Shown: positions 41,358 through 50,346, numbered from the stretch's first letter. The stretch: 64,000 nt of DNA from UBA6022 sp032154105 (GCA_032154105.1 JALDYI010000002.1:1-64000); one strand, 5' to 3'. Notes: a model not told the origin generated them from the sequence alone. Program-made: numbers and translations.

Positions 41358-42542
41358 CTAACTTGCACCCGATCGTCGCCAAACGGTCCAGGTCGTCTTT
41401 TTTCGGAAGATCGTTCGATAGAGTGATATGAGCAGTGCGATGTATTCAAGCGCGGCAATGAACGACAATGCAATTGGCATAAGAAATGCTTTTCTCGGTG
41501 AGATCTTCGCTTCATCGCGCAGTCCGCTTAGGAGGAGTAGTACGAATACGAGCAGCAGATATGATAGCACGACCACCGGAGCAATCAGATGAAAGACAAG
41601 TTGCTGCGCGAGAAAGACGATAATCACTGGATAAAATAACACCTCAAGTACGCCGATGATCGATAGTGGGAAATCAATAAACGAGAGATATCTTCCCTTT
41701 CGAGTCGACCATACAAACTCTCGCCGTCGGAGTGTGCAGTCGATAAAGCCATGTCGCCAGCGGATGCGCTGGTTGAGCAGACCGCGAAACGACGTAGCTC
41801 CTTCGGTAATGCAAACAGCCGTGTCGACGTAGGCGACTTTATAGCCGCTGGCTTTGATACGCATCGATATGTCGAGATCTTCGGTGCTACTGTAATCTTC
41901 GAACTCCCCTATTTGCTTGAGGATCGAGGCGCGAAATGCGGTTAATGCACCCGGGAATATATAGGCAGAATTAAAGATATGCTGCGCGCGCTTAAAATGG
42001 AAGCCAACAAGATATTCAAAGTGCTGCATTTGTCCGATGAGACTTTTCGTATTGCCGACCACTATCTCGCCGATTGCCACGCCGTAGTCGGTATTTGCCA
42101 TCGTTTTCACAAGCTCCTGAATACTTCCTGGTGTTAGATAGGAATCAGCATCGAGGGTAATAATAAGCTCTCCAGTTGCCGTTGCTATGCCGGTGTTAAG
42201 CGCTGCCGATTTACCGGCATTTGCTTGACTGATGATTTGCAGTATTGTGCCGTCTGGGTCGAATCGTCGTTTATAGCGTAGAACGCGCCGTCGAGTACTA
42301 TCAGTCGAGCCATCATCAACAACTATGATTTCAAGGTGTTGGTAGCTACTGGCCATTGTTGACTTAACGGTCTTGAGCACGCCCACCTCTTCGTTCCAGG
42401 CCGGAATGATTACCGATACAAGTGGCCGGTATCCTCTTCGTGATCGCTTCTTTGCCGGGGCGACATACAAAAAGCCAGTGGCAATCTGGTAAAACATTCT
42501 CATGAGGGCGAAGAAGAGATAGCTTGCAAGGATAACGTACAT
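41358..42542 (-). CDS. Family 2 membrane glycosyltransferase
   Basis: About 394 aa. N-terminal helix, then a GT2 (GT-A) domain: VSVIIPAWNEEVG, IIVVDDGSTDSTRR, ITLDADSYLTPG (DxD), TEDLDISMRIKASGYKV and QRIRWRHGF (QxxRW), followed by three or four C-terminal helices. This is the processive polysaccharide synthase layout (cellulose/PNAG type). ATG 42542 is chosen because the longer frame begins with TTG inside the preceding small gene. Product probably an exported polysaccharide. Confidence 0.88.
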   Translation of the reverse strand: MYVILASYLFFALMRMFYQIATGFLYVAPAKKRSRRGYRPLVSVIIPAWNEEVGVLKTVKSTMASSYQHLEIIVVDDGSTDSTRRRVLRYKRRFDPDGTILQIISQANAGKSAALNTGIATATGELIITLDADSYLTPGSIQELVKTMANTDYGVAIGEIVVGNTKSLIGQMQHFEYLVGFHFKRAQHIFNSAYIFPGALTAFRASILKQIGEFEDYSSTEDLDISMRIKASGYKVAYVDTAVCITEGATSFRGLLNQRIRWRHGFIDCTLRRREFVWSTRKGRYLSFIDFPLSIIGVLEVLFYPVIIVFLAQQLVFHLIAPVVVLSYLLLVFVLLLLSGLRDEAKISPRKAFLMPIALSFIAALEYIALLISLYRTIFRKKTTWTVWRRSGAS

Positions 42543-42552
42543 AAGCGAGTCT

Positions 42553-42717
42553 CTATTTTGTATGGTTGCGTCGTTTAAATACGAAAAATAGGCAGCTAAA
42601 AATACCAAAGGCAGCAATAAGAACGGCAAGAATAAGATGTGGCCAGATTAGCATCCCAAGGAGTGATGGCACAACAAGAGACGACGTACTAAGTACGACT
42701 GTGTCATTTGGATTCAT
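42553..42717 (-). CDS. 54-aa membrane protein upstream of the glycosyltransferase
   Basis: MNPNDTVVLSTSSLVVPSLL then a long hydrophobic helix (about residues 18-47) and basic end KRRNHTK. AGGAAAA precedes ATG 42717, and the stop is 10 nt before the glycosyltransferase start. Short synthase partners are common beside such enzymes, for example PgaD-like, so a complex is plausible. Too short for most predictors. Confidence 0.6.
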   Translation of the reverse strand: MNPNDTVVLSTSSLVVPSLLGMLIWPHLILAVLIAAFGIFSCLFFVFKRRNHTK

Positions 42718-42828
42718 TGTTTTTCCTGTTTATTTCAATAAAGTTTGTATTGTAATTACATCTCATTATATCACAAAAAAAGGTATTTCACCTCTGATAC
42801 GAAGGTGTTTTTATACTGAGAAAATGCT

Positions 42829-44802
42829 TTAAGACGTGACGTGCGCATAGGCAGCAACAATCGCTTGCCCCATGGATAGTTCAATCATAGTTTGGGCGGT
42901 ATAGAGTGCGACGCCACGATGTGTGCGAGCGCGAAAACGTCTGGTGAAAAGAAGATCATTGGTTGAAAAAGCAGTGTGGGCGGCAAGCAGCTCGAAGTCC
43001 CGGTATCCAAAGTCTGGTTCGTTATATTTTCGACGAAGCACGCCAATAAGATCGTGTAGGCTGATATACTTTTTGTCGCCAAGTGTGAAGCCATGGCCCC
43101 GCGGTCCTCCGTCGGGTAGTACGGCGAGGCGTTGATGAATTTGCTGCTCATCGTAGGCTTCAACGGCTTCGTATTTACTTCGTACCATTCGAATGTCGAT
43201 ATCATGCTGTTTGAGATGTTCAAGCATGAAACTGTCGATGTCAAAACGGCTAAACAGCCGGCCGGCAGAGGCAAATGTACGGATTTTGCCGTCTTGCTTG
43301 ATTTGGGCTTGGCCGCGAGCAAGCTGCGGAAGGGTCTCGAGGAGCGCGGCATATTCCGTGTAGAGGTTTTTCACTCGGTCGATTACTCCGTGGGCATCCG
43401 CAAGCTGTTTGACTGTAGTTTGCGTGGACTCTGTGTGTGACGATGCAATCGTGCCGACTGACGTACCACTGGCGATTTCCTTGAGGGTGAAGATATCAGC
43501 CATCGAGACTTGCGGGGCGGTCGCCGATGACACCTGGTCGACGATATCAATTGCGATTGCCGGGCGGCCGTCTGCTTTTGATCGTAAGATTCGACCCATA
43601 CGTTGCCGGGCGGCGACAAGCGAACGCGTTGGGCGGGCATTGATAATAACATTGGCTCGTTGGCTGTCCCAGCCTTCGGTAAGGACATCGATGTAGGTTA
43701 ATGCATCGATCTCGCCACTTTCCAGTTGGGCGTAGAGCTTCTGGCGAGTGACAGCTGGTATAGAGCTTGTGACGGCGACTGCCCGAATGGGTCGCGCTGA
43801 GCCGTCGGGCTGGGTAATGATTCGCTCGGATAGCTGTTCGGCAATACGATATGGATGCGCGGTGTTGTCGCCCGGAATACAGGCAATGATAGGTGTATTG
43901 CCATCTTGGATTACTTGGGCGGCAATATCGACGATCATGCGATTGCGCGACGAATTATAAATAAGCTGTTTGAGGCTTTTGTTTTCGTAATCACCGAGTG
44001 CTCCGATGATAAAATCTTGCGCGGCGGTTGCCGGTGCAGGAATAGCTAGTGGAGTGACTGGCGAGAGCATATTGAGCATGATCGCCTCTTTGAGATCTAG
44101 GCGATGGATAAGGTGCGGCAAAAGACTCTCGAGGCTGCGGGAGGTGTTGTATTCGGGGGTGGCGGTAAAGCCGATGATGAGCGTGTTTTCATCGATACCT
44201 TCGATGATTCGACGGCTGCTGCTGCCAAGGGCCTTGTGGCCTTCGTCGAGGAATATAACGTCAAAGCGTTCATTTACCTGGTTGGTCATTTTGGTGTGAC
44301 GACTGCCGTCGCTATGCTCGATAGTGATTGGCATGGCCGCGAGTTTCGCAAGTGACGCGTAAGTGGTGATAGTGACCTGTGCATCGAGACCACGGAGCCC
44401 AGACGGGGTATCGCTATAAAACGTACCGACGTTTAGGTCGGGCGCAAAGCCAGCGAAGCCTTTGTCGCCTTTCGTGCCACCCTGAGTCTGTCGCACGAGG
44501 TCTTTGGTTGGCGTCACGACAAGGATTTTTGGCGGAACCGTATCCTGGTAGCCGAACGCCTCGGCAAGCGTAACGAAGAGTACGGTCTTTCCTGTCCCCG
44601 TCGGTGCTTCGATATAGCCTCGTCGATTGCCACTAGCGAGAAATGCCGCAGTGTCATTAACAATGTTCTTTTGGTAGCTATAAAGTATGTCGCCTTTTTG
44701 GCCATCGGCAATATAGCGCTGGAGATTACGGAAATAACGCTCACTGCGTGTGAGTGATTCGAGGGTTGCATGAGGTGAGATCACCGATGTGGCGTTTTTC
44801 AT
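42829..44802 (-). CDS. DEAD/DEAH-box (SF2) helicase
   Basis: 657 aa. Motif I APTGTGKT, Ia VVTPTKDLVRQT, II FLDEGHKA (DEGH), III FTATPEY, and a C-terminal helicase domain with DVLTEGWDSQRANVIINARPTRSLVAARQRMGRILR (motifs V/VI). It resembles type III restriction/ComF-like superfamily 2 helicases. ATG 44802 is 9 nt after a perfect TATAAT (minus strand), so nearly leaderless; the longer frame to 44904 extends through the promoter. No modification partner nearby, so a repair role is as likely as defence. Confidence 0.85.
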   Translation of the reverse strand: MKNATSVISPHATLESLTRSERYFRNLQRYIADGQKGDILYSYQKNIVNDTAAFLASGNRRGYIEAPTGTGKTVLFVTLAEAFGYQDTVPPKILVVTPTKDLVRQTQGGTKGDKGFAGFAPDLNVGTFYSDTPSGLRGLDAQVTITTYASLAKLAAMPITIEHSDGSRHTKMTNQVNERFDVIFLDEGHKALGSSSRRIIEGIDENTLIIGFTATPEYNTSRSLESLLPHLIHRLDLKEAIMLNMLSPVTPLAIPAPATAAQDFIIGALGDYENKSLKQLIYNSSRNRMIVDIAAQVIQDGNTPIIACIPGDNTAHPYRIAEQLSERIITQPDGSARPIRAVAVTSSIPAVTRQKLYAQLESGEIDALTYIDVLTEGWDSQRANVIINARPTRSLVAARQRMGRILRSKADGRPAIAIDIVDQVSSATAPQVSMADIFTLKEIASGTSVGTIASSHTESTQTTVKQLADAHGVIDRVKNLYTEYAALLETLPQLARGQAQIKQDGKIRTFASAGRLFSRFDIDSFMLEHLKQHDIDIRMVRSKYEAVEAYDEQQIHQRLAVLPDGGPRGHGFTLGDKKYISLHDLIGVLRRKYNEPDFGYRDFELLAAHTAFSTNDLLFTRRFRARTHRGVALYTAQTMIELSMGQAIVAAYAHVTS

Positions 44803-45034
44803 CAGTGTACCATTATACCATCCCGATAGGCCTGTGTGCATTGATTTAACACAGCACCCGAAGATTATTGGGATTGTAAAACGATACGACATTGATTGCA
44901 GCAATCTTGGGCGGTCTACCCTGCTCTGTAGTGTTGGATTGCCATAAGGTATTTACTGAGTTTGGCAGATCGACACTCTATTAATGTAAAGTAGATTAAA
45001 CTTTCCAGTTTTTTTGAAGGAATGTGAGAATATA

Positions 45035-45062
45035 TTGACTTTGTGTACTTATATTGTATAGT
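45035..45062 (+). promoter_or_regulatory. Promoter of the 45134 gene
   Basis: TTGACT, 16-bp spacer, TATAGT. The leader (about 45069-45133) holds a hairpin ACTCAG/CTGAGT and one arm of a long-range inverted repeat. Confidence 0.65.
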
Positions 45063-45096
45063 AAGATTGTACTCAGTTATTCAGCTGAGTTAATCC

Positions 45097-45654
45097 GACA
45101 GATAGTACATACGAGACCCTAAGGGGAACTGTGATGGTCAAGAGTCCCAATGATAGACGAGTTCGAACATTGCGCAGATTGTGTAGGGGCGAAGGCCTTC
45201 GAGGCAATCTACACCTTGTTACGAGTGACGACCTGGTGTTATTTAAATGCACTAGTCGTGATGAGTTTGTTGAACTGATCGACACGGCTCTTCGGCTGGC
45301 GGTCATGCGTGAGTCGCGGACTGCTATGGGTGAAAATCTGCGCTGCTTACAGTTTGCGCTTGCGCTATATAATGATGCGCCCGTAGCTCTGCTGCGGCGC
45401 CGCCAGGAGCAGATGATCGCTCTTGGGGTTTCGGAAGATACCCTTCGTCGCCGCGAAACGATCGGCGCGGAGTATCTTCTTGAAATCTTGGCTGATATGG
45501 AGTTAGCTGAGCATGACGACGAACAAGAGCAATTGAGTGGCGTTGAGTTGAAACTGGAGCAAATAAGCCAGACATTGCTTGCGATTCTAGAGATTCTCAA
45601 AGAACAGACGAGCAAGTAATTTCCGCGCGTGTGACTCCCTATGTACTATCTGTC
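45097..45654. repeat. 15-nt inverted repeats flanking the 45134 gene
   Basis: GACAGATAGTACATA (45097-45111) is the exact reverse complement of 45640-45654. In the transcript they would pair the 5' leader with the 3' end, just before the hammerhead motif. Terminal inverted repeats of a small mobile unit are the alternative. Confidence 0.75.
45134..45619 (+). CDS. Hypothetical protein in ribozyme-linked transcript
   Basis: 161 aa, highly charged, mostly helical. Arg-rich start (DRRVRTLRRLCRGEGLRGN), RRRQEQMIALGVSEDTLRRRET in the middle, acidic EHDDEQEQ, and a C-terminal heptad-like helix (LEQISQTLLAILEILKEQ) suggesting oligomerisation. AAGGGG seven nt before ATG 45134. No known family. Notable only for its surroundings: inverted repeats and a ribozyme-like 3' element. 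Confidence 0.65.
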   Translation: MVKSPNDRRVRTLRRLCRGEGLRGNLHLVTSDDLVLFKCTSRDEFVELIDTALRLAVMRESRTAMGENLRCLQFALALYNDAPVALLRRRQEQMIALGVSEDTLRRRETIGAEYLLEILADMELAEHDDEQEQLSGVELKLEQISQTLLAILEILKEQTSK

Positions 45655-45718
45655 ACACCGCTTCCATAACTATATCGTTATGCTGATGAGCCCTGAGAGG
45701 GCGAAAAGCAAAGGGTGT
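45655..45718 (+). ncRNA. Type III hammerhead ribozyme candidate
   Basis: All core elements occur in order. Stem III 5' ACACC-GCTT (45655-45663), cleavage triplet TTC with C17 at 45664. Stem I CATAAC/GTTATG (45665-45670/45677-45682, 6 bp, loop TATATC). CTGATGA (45683-45689). Stem II GCCCT/AGGGC (45690-45694/45698-45702). GAA (45703-45705), then stem III 3' AAGC and, after an AAAG bulge, GGTGT. Predicted cleavage between 45664 and 45665, 45 nt after the 45134 stop codon. Confidence 0.8.
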
Positions 45719-45787
45719 CAATTGTATTCGACAGGGAATATGTTATAGTAAATCAGTTCAAGATCGTTACGAGTGTGGGAGTTTTTT

Positions 45788-46267
45788 GTGAAAAGTATCC
45801 AAATACCACTAGAGTCTGGCGTCGCATTGATACGTGCGGATGAAGTGGACTGGGTGATCCAAGCATTGCTTGATTTTAAGCAGGTACTGCCCGAGCAGAC
45901 ATACAAGGACAACGAAGATGCGTATGTGACGCACGAAATGGCTAAGTCGATATTGCAACAAGCATTTCCCGACGAAATGCAGCTGATGCGACGACTTGGC
46001 CGCTTGTGGTCGGCGGTGGCACGATTTGCCGGTGACCGAAGCATTGCCTTCGATGCCTACTGCAAGGCATGCAACGTCAAACTGGCGGAACACGCACTCG
46101 CTGAAGTTCCGTGCTACGGCATGGACAGGAACAGTGTCAATGTTGTTGTGAGTCGTGAGTCGCTTCTCAACTGTCAGGCTGCCTTCCTCGCTAAAAATGT
46201 GAGGGGCATGGGCGCCGAGATGAAGAAAGACTACGCGTACCTGGTGAGACACCTCCCTACCCAGTAG
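45788..46267 (+). CDS. Hypothetical protein, 159 aa
   Basis: Helical soluble protein (LIRADEVDWVIQALLDFKQVL..; MQLMRRLGRLWSAVARF; CKACNVKLAEHALAEV). GTG 45788 is preceded by GGGAG at 7-11 nt. TATAGT lies near 45751. No recognised family. Hairpins follow at 46296-46354. It may be transcribed with, or processed away from, the upstream ribozyme-bearing RNA. Confidence 0.62.
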   Translation: MKSIQIPLESGVALIRADEVDWVIQALLDFKQVLPEQTYKDNEDAYVTHEMAKSILQQAFPDEMQLMRRLGRLWSAVARFAGDRSIAFDAYCKACNVKLAEHALAEVPCYGMDRNSVNVVVSRESLLNCQAAFLAKNVRGMGAEMKKDYAYLVRHLPTQ

Positions 46268-46295
46268 GATCTCGACGTGAGCCTTCGTGCTCTAC

Positions 46296-46354
46296 GCTGA
46301 TTACGTTAAAATCAGCTCTCACCTAAGCGCTTACTATGCGAGCTTTTAGGTGAG
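46296..46354. terminator. Hairpins between convergent genes
   Basis: GCTGATT/AATCAGC (46296-46302/46310-46316) and CTCACCTAA/TTAGGTGAG (46318-46326/46346-46354). On the minus strand a TTTTAA run lies between them. Likely a shared termination region for 45788 and 46363. Confidence 0.6.
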
Positions 46355-46362
46355 ACGACGAT

Positions 46363-47082
46363 TCAATCTTGATGATTTGGGTTGGTAAACCCAAAATGCT
46401 CACCTTCTTTCCATGTGTCAGGGAGGTTGCCGTATGCCGGTATACCGCCGCTGTCTTTTAGTAGGCGTGCCATGTGAAGAAGGTTGTAGGTCATGAAGGT
46501 GATGTTGCGGTTGGTGAAATCGTTTTCTGGTCCGCCCGAGTCTTTGTCGAGATAGCTTGGCCCTGGCCCGACTTCACCTATCCAGCCCGCGTCTGCCTGT
46601 GGCGGGATGGTGAAGCCGATGTGCTGGAGGCTATATAGCACGTTCATGGCACAGTGTTTTATGCCGTCCTCGTTGCCACTAATCAAGCAGCCGCCAACTT
46701 TGCCATAATACGCCCACTGCCCTGCCGCGTTTTGCTCCGATGAGTTTCCATACAGGCGCTCGATGATCTTTTTCGTCTGCGAACTATTATCGCCGAGCCA
46801 AATAGGCCCGGCGATAACGACAATATCTGCATCGAGTACTTTTTGGAAGATACGTTCGGCCCATTCGTCGGTACTCCAGCCATATTCGCGCATATCTGGG
46901 TAAATGCCTGTTGCGATATCGTGGTCAATTGTTCGTATAACTTCGGTGTTCATGCCGTGTTTTTGCATAAGCAACTGGCTGGCTTCTATGAGGCCGTCGG
47001 TATTGCTGCGTTCCGGCGATCGCTTGAGTGTGCCGTTCAAAAAGAGAGCTTTTAAATCAGAAAAGTTATGTGCCTGCGCCAT
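46363..47082 (-). CDS. Flavodoxin-fold NAD(P)H-dependent FMN reductase-like protein
   Basis: 239 aa. Opening LKALFLNGTLKRSPERSNTDGL is the phosphate-binding loop of the flavodoxin-like reductases; ADIVVIAGPIWLGDNSSQTKKIIERLYG and GCLISGNEDGIKH complete the FMN site. Probably a quinone or flavin reductase involved in redox defence. AAGGAGGATGT precedes ATG 47082. Confidence 0.85.
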   Translation of the reverse strand: MAQAHNFSDLKALFLNGTLKRSPERSNTDGLIEASQLLMQKHGMNTEVIRTIDHDIATGIYPDMREYGWSTDEWAERIFQKVLDADIVVIAGPIWLGDNSSQTKKIIERLYGNSSEQNAAGQWAYYGKVGGCLISGNEDGIKHCAMNVLYSLQHIGFTIPPQADAGWIGEVGPGPSYLDKDSGGPENDFTNRNITFMTYNLLHMARLLKDSGGIPAYGNLPDTWKEGEHFGFTNPNHQD

Positions 47083-47204
47083 ACATCCTCCTTATTTAGG
47101 TATGTATCTAGTATAGCGCTTTCTCAGTCGCTACCACTCGTCCGCCGAAATTAAATGCCACTCACACGAGTGGCATTTTACCTTTTCACTAGCTTGAGTG
47201 GGTG

Positions 47205-47507
47205 CTAGTCGTCTTTTTTAGCTACGAGGAGCAGGATACCAGAGATGAGGTTTACGAATAGTAGCGTACATACGCCAAATGCAGTAGTATTCTTTTTCGT
47301 ACCCTTGTAGATACCGTACGAGATAATCGTCATTGGGAGCATCCATGCAAGTGGAATAAGTGTCCAACCTACGCTGACGGTAGTGACGACGTTCAAGATG
47401 AAAGCGATGAGGTGCAACGTCTTGTCTTGGTCGGTTGCTACTGGTGCGGCTGCCGCTGGTGCAAATGCTGGCTGCGTGGTTGCTTCTGTTGTGTCTGATT
47501 CTTGCAT
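47205..47507 (-). CDS. Small membrane protein with Ala/Pro-rich N-terminus
   Basis: 100 aa: an Ala/Thr/Pro-rich disordered start (about 1-28) and two or three membrane helices (about 30-48, 52-68, 75-94) with KGTKKN between. Similar layout to small DUF4870/TM2-like proteins, but not assignable. Function unknown. Confidence 0.65.
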   Translation of the reverse strand: MQESDTTEATTQPAFAPAAAAPVATDQDKTLHLIAFILNVVTTVSVGWTLIPLAWMLPMTIISYGIYKGTKKNTTAFGVCTLLFVNLISGILLLVAKKDD

Positions 47508-47576
47508 AGTGAGTTGAACTCCGGTTTATTGTGTATTGTTATCATTCTACCATAAGCTTAAAGGATACTTAGGGTT

Positions 47577-48890
47577 TTAGCTGATTTTTGTATCGCCTAG
47601 TTCAGCAAATTTCGCCGCCATGGTCGGGTTGGCGCGAGTGAGTTTTTTGACGGTGAGTTCGTCGGCTTTATTGTTGGCTATGCGCAGATTATCCTCTGAG
47701 CGCAAAAGGTTCTCTTTGGTCTTTTGCAGCTGCGCGATCGATTTGTCGATACTATCGATAGCTGTCGAGAATTTCTCTGATGCCAGGCGGTAGTTGCGAC
47801 CAAATGAATCACGAAAATCATTGAGCTGGTCTTCAAAGTTAGTGACGTCGATGTTTTGCGCCTTCACGAGGGCTAGTTCTGATTTATATTTCAGTGAATT
47901 AAGTGCCGCGTTACGAAGTAGCGTGATGATCGGAATAAAGAACTGCGGACGGATGACGTACATCTTGTCGTGACGGTGCGATACATCCACGATGCCGCCG
48001 TTGTAGAGTTCGTTGTCGGCTTCGAGCAGGCTTACAAGTACGGCATACTCGCACTTCTTTTCGCTGCGGTCTTTGTCGAGCTCCTTTAAGAAGTCTTCGT
48101 TCTTCTTTTTGGTTGCCGTTTCGTCGCCTTCGTTTTTCATCTCAAACATGATGCTGATGATTTCGTTGCCATCACTGTCAGTTTCGCGGTAGATATAATC
48201 ACCCTTACTACCCGATCGTGCGTCGTTGTCTTTTTCAAAATAGGCATTTTGAAAGCCAGTTGCACGTAGTTTATTAAACTCGGTTTCGCAGTGCTGCTCG
48301 AGTGTCTCGCCCACCATTTTGGTGGAGAGTTTGGCTTTCATGTCTTTACGAAGCGCAATTTCATCGTCTTTGAGCTTGATGATGTCATCTTTCGTTTTGA
48401 GCTCGGCGACGTATTTTTCTTTGAGCGATGTTTCAAGGAGCTGCTTTTCGCTATCTTTCATCTTGAGTTCACCTGCTAGCTCATCGCGCTGCTTTTCAAC
48501 TTTATTCACTGCTTCAGTGACGGCAAGTTGTTTCTCGGTTTCAATAGCTTGCAGTTTTGCTTTTAGGTCGGCGAGCTGGGCGTCCTTTTCGGCCGCGATA
48601 CGCGTGGCAGATAGCTCACCTTCTGCTTGTAGTTCTTTGATCTTGGCGGTAGCTCGGGCTTTTAGATCGGCAATCTCGGCATCTTTTTTAGAGATGTCAG
48701 CCTGTAGTTCATTCTTGGTGTTGGCTTCGGCGAGTTTGATGGCGTTTTGTTTGTCACGTTCGAGCATCTCGACACGTTCACGCAGCTGCTCTTCAAATTC
48801 GTGATCCCGAACTTGTTTGAGGATGTCAGCAAATCCAGCCTCATCGACTTTAAATGCCTTTTTGCAGTGGGGGCAGATGATTTCATTCAT
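47577..48890 (-). CDS. DUF2130 coiled-coil protein
   Basis: 437 aa. N-terminal zinc-ribbon-like CPHCKKAF, long coiled coil (about residues 30-190), then the DUF2130 domain: GETLEQHCETEFNKLRATGFQNAYFEKDNDARSGSKGDYIYRE, IMFEMKNE, and YVIRPQFFIPIITLLRNAAL. The E..D..FEMK pattern suggests a nuclease-like fold. Role unknown, often linked to DNA metabolism. TATAAT lies 8 nt before ATG 48890. Confidence 0.88.
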   Translation of the reverse strand: MNEIICPHCKKAFKVDEAGFADILKQVRDHEFEEQLRERVEMLERDKQNAIKLAEANTKNELQADISKKDAEIADLKARATAKIKELQAEGELSATRIAAEKDAQLADLKAKLQAIETEKQLAVTEAVNKVEKQRDELAGELKMKDSEKQLLETSLKEKYVAELKTKDDIIKLKDDEIALRKDMKAKLSTKMVGETLEQHCETEFNKLRATGFQNAYFEKDNDARSGSKGDYIYRETDSDGNEIISIMFEMKNEGDETATKKKNEDFLKELDKDRSEKKCEYAVLVSLLEADNELYNGGIVDVSHRHDKMYVIRPQFFIPIITLLRNAALNSLKYKSELALVKAQNIDVTNFEDQLNDFRDSFGRNYRLASEKFSTAIDSIDKSIAQLQKTKENLLRSEDNLRIANNKADELTVKKLTRANPTMAAKFAELGDTKIS

Positions 48891-48913
48891 TATGTTCTAT
48901 TATACAGTGCTAA

Positions 48914-49777
48914 CTATATGCCGTTATAATTTGTCCAGTCGGTAGCAAGGTCAAAACCGTACGGGTGCTTCGCCGCAAAACCACCCGTGTCGTAGACTTT
49001 ACCCGGGCCCATACTGGTGTCGACTATCGTGCAACGAGGATACGCGGCATAATTTGCAGCCACAAGTATATATCCATCTTGGTCGACTTTTGCGCCATCC
49101 GAGCGAATCGTGTACGAGTTACCTGCGCCGCAGCTTCGAATTACCACGTTCATCGGTAGGTCGTAGTACGTTTCACGGTGCGCGACGCCGCCCGCGTCCA
49201 CGTATACATGTGCTCCCTTTGAGCTGGTCAGTGCATTTGGCTTTGGCTGAAAAACAACTCGAACGGGTTCTGGCTCTTTTTCTATGACTCGCGACACAAT
49301 GAGCTTGGTCGGCGCACCATCGAGCACCGAGCTTGTCTGCTCAAATGAGGTTGTGTCCTTATTGTTGAGAGCAGGTAGGTTCGCCTGTTTCAGTATTTCG
49401 TGTGGCGACTGTCGTGCTGTCATGACCGTCTGTCTCGCACTCCCATCGACGACAGCAATCAGCTGTGACCGATAGATAATAATGTCGGCGTCCGATGTCG
49501 TCAACTTCGTGTCGATTGACGGCTCGATGATATCCTGCGACTCAACGGCAATGCTGGCGACCTGCAAGGCGTCTTTCACGGTATCGGCTGGTGTTAAGAT
49601 AGTGCGCTTTATGCCGCGATCATAAATAGTTACTAATCGTTGCGGATATGCAGTAGTCAGTACTTGCGCAGCTATATACCATACTAGTGAGCACACTGCC
49701 GCGACACCCCAGGCAAATAGCAATAGATGTTTCGTTTGAATTTGCAGTAATCGCTGCTGTTTCGATAGTTTTTTCAT
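48914..49777 (-). CDS. YabE-like secreted protein (DUF348 + 3D domain)
   Basis: 287 aa. One N-terminal membrane anchor (about residues 15-38), two DUF348 ubiquitin-like repeats (RGIKRTILTPADTVKDALQ; GSARQTVMTARQSPHEILKQ), a G5-like strand region and a C-terminal 3D-like double-psi barrel (YAAYPRCTIVDTSMGPGKVYDTGGFA, GFDLATDW) with catalytic-type Asp residues. Such proteins remodel peptidoglycan. The frame to 49825 has no site, so ATG 49777 is used. Confidence 0.8.
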   Translation of the reverse strand: MKKLSKQQRLLQIQTKHLLLFAWGVAAVCSLVWYIAAQVLTTAYPQRLVTIYDRGIKRTILTPADTVKDALQVASIAVESQDIIEPSIDTKLTTSDADIIIYRSQLIAVVDGSARQTVMTARQSPHEILKQANLPALNNKDTTSFEQTSSVLDGAPTKLIVSRVIEKEPEPVRVVFQPKPNALTSSKGAHVYVDAGGVAHRETYYDLPMNVVIRSCGAGNSYTIRSDGAKVDQDGYILVAANYAAYPRCTIVDTSMGPGKVYDTGGFAAKHPYGFDLATDWTNYNGI

Positions 49778-49902
49778 ACGATAAATGTATTCACAGTATA
49801 CCTCTTTTTGACACTCACCCACCATTAGGCTTAGTAGACTATTGATAATACAATATATTTATGTTATAATATATAAGTACCATCAGGTGCGACACGTACG
49901 AT

Positions 49903-50304
49903 ATGAAATGGGGATTCGTGGCTCACATGCTGCGTAGTATTCGTAAGTCTGCTGGTTTGACACGCGCCGAGCTCGCTGAGCTCTCTGGGGTCGCAAAGCA
50001 AACCATCAAACGTATTGAGGACGACACGTCTCTGTACAAGATCAACATCGAGACCGCCGGGCGGATCGAGGATGCGCTCAATATGACGGGAAAGATTTTT
50101 CACCCATCAGAACTGAGCCTTCTCGGCCGGCCACCCGCAACAGGAGTTGCGCTTGGCAAAGATCACAGTAACTGCGCTCGGTATGAAGCCAAGTGCCCTC
50201 ACTGTTATCTGCTAGTGCCAAACCTGCCGCACTGCGGCTACTGCGGCGGTATCCTCGACGAAGCACGTGTGTTCGACCGCATGGTCGAAAGCCTCACTGC
50301 CTAA
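49903..50304 (+). CDS. XRE-family HTH protein with C-terminal zinc ribbon
   Basis: 133 aa. HTH at residues about 8-60 (LRSIRKSAGLTRAELAELSGVAKQTIKRIEDD..), then CPHCYLLVPNLPHCGYCGG, a C2C2 ribbon. ATG 49903 or ATG 49927 could start it; GGGGA favours the latter, TATAAT at 49864 the former. Likely a regulator sensing metal or partner binding. A strong terminator follows. Confidence 0.8.
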   Translation: MKWGFVAHMLRSIRKSAGLTRAELAELSGVAKQTIKRIEDDTSLYKINIETAGRIEDALNMTGKIFHPSELSLLGRPPATGVALGKDHSNCARYEAKCPHCYLLVPNLPHCGYCGGILDEARVFDRMVESLTA

Positions 50305-50312
50305 TGCTCTTG

Positions 50313-50346
50313 AATGAGCCCCGGCGGTGGGGCTCATTCTTTTTTA
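50313..50346 (+). terminator. Terminator after HTH gene
   Basis: AATGAGCCCC / GGGGCTCATT, 6-nt loop, then CTTTTTT. Confidence 0.92.

Noticed and set aside
41358..42629. Long GT2 form beginning with TTG 42629
   Set aside because: No ribosome site and it overlaps the 54-aa upstream gene; ATG 42542 gives a normal N-terminal helix.
44790..44806. Second CTGATGA (minus strand) as another hammerhead
   Set aside because: No GAAA-flanked stem II or closing stems around it; it is the start region of the helicase gene.
48900..50000. Possible GC-skew reversal marking a replication terminus
   Set aside because: Hand counts of single lines left and right were inconsistent (both signs to the right), so no claim is made; a cumulative skew plot is needed.
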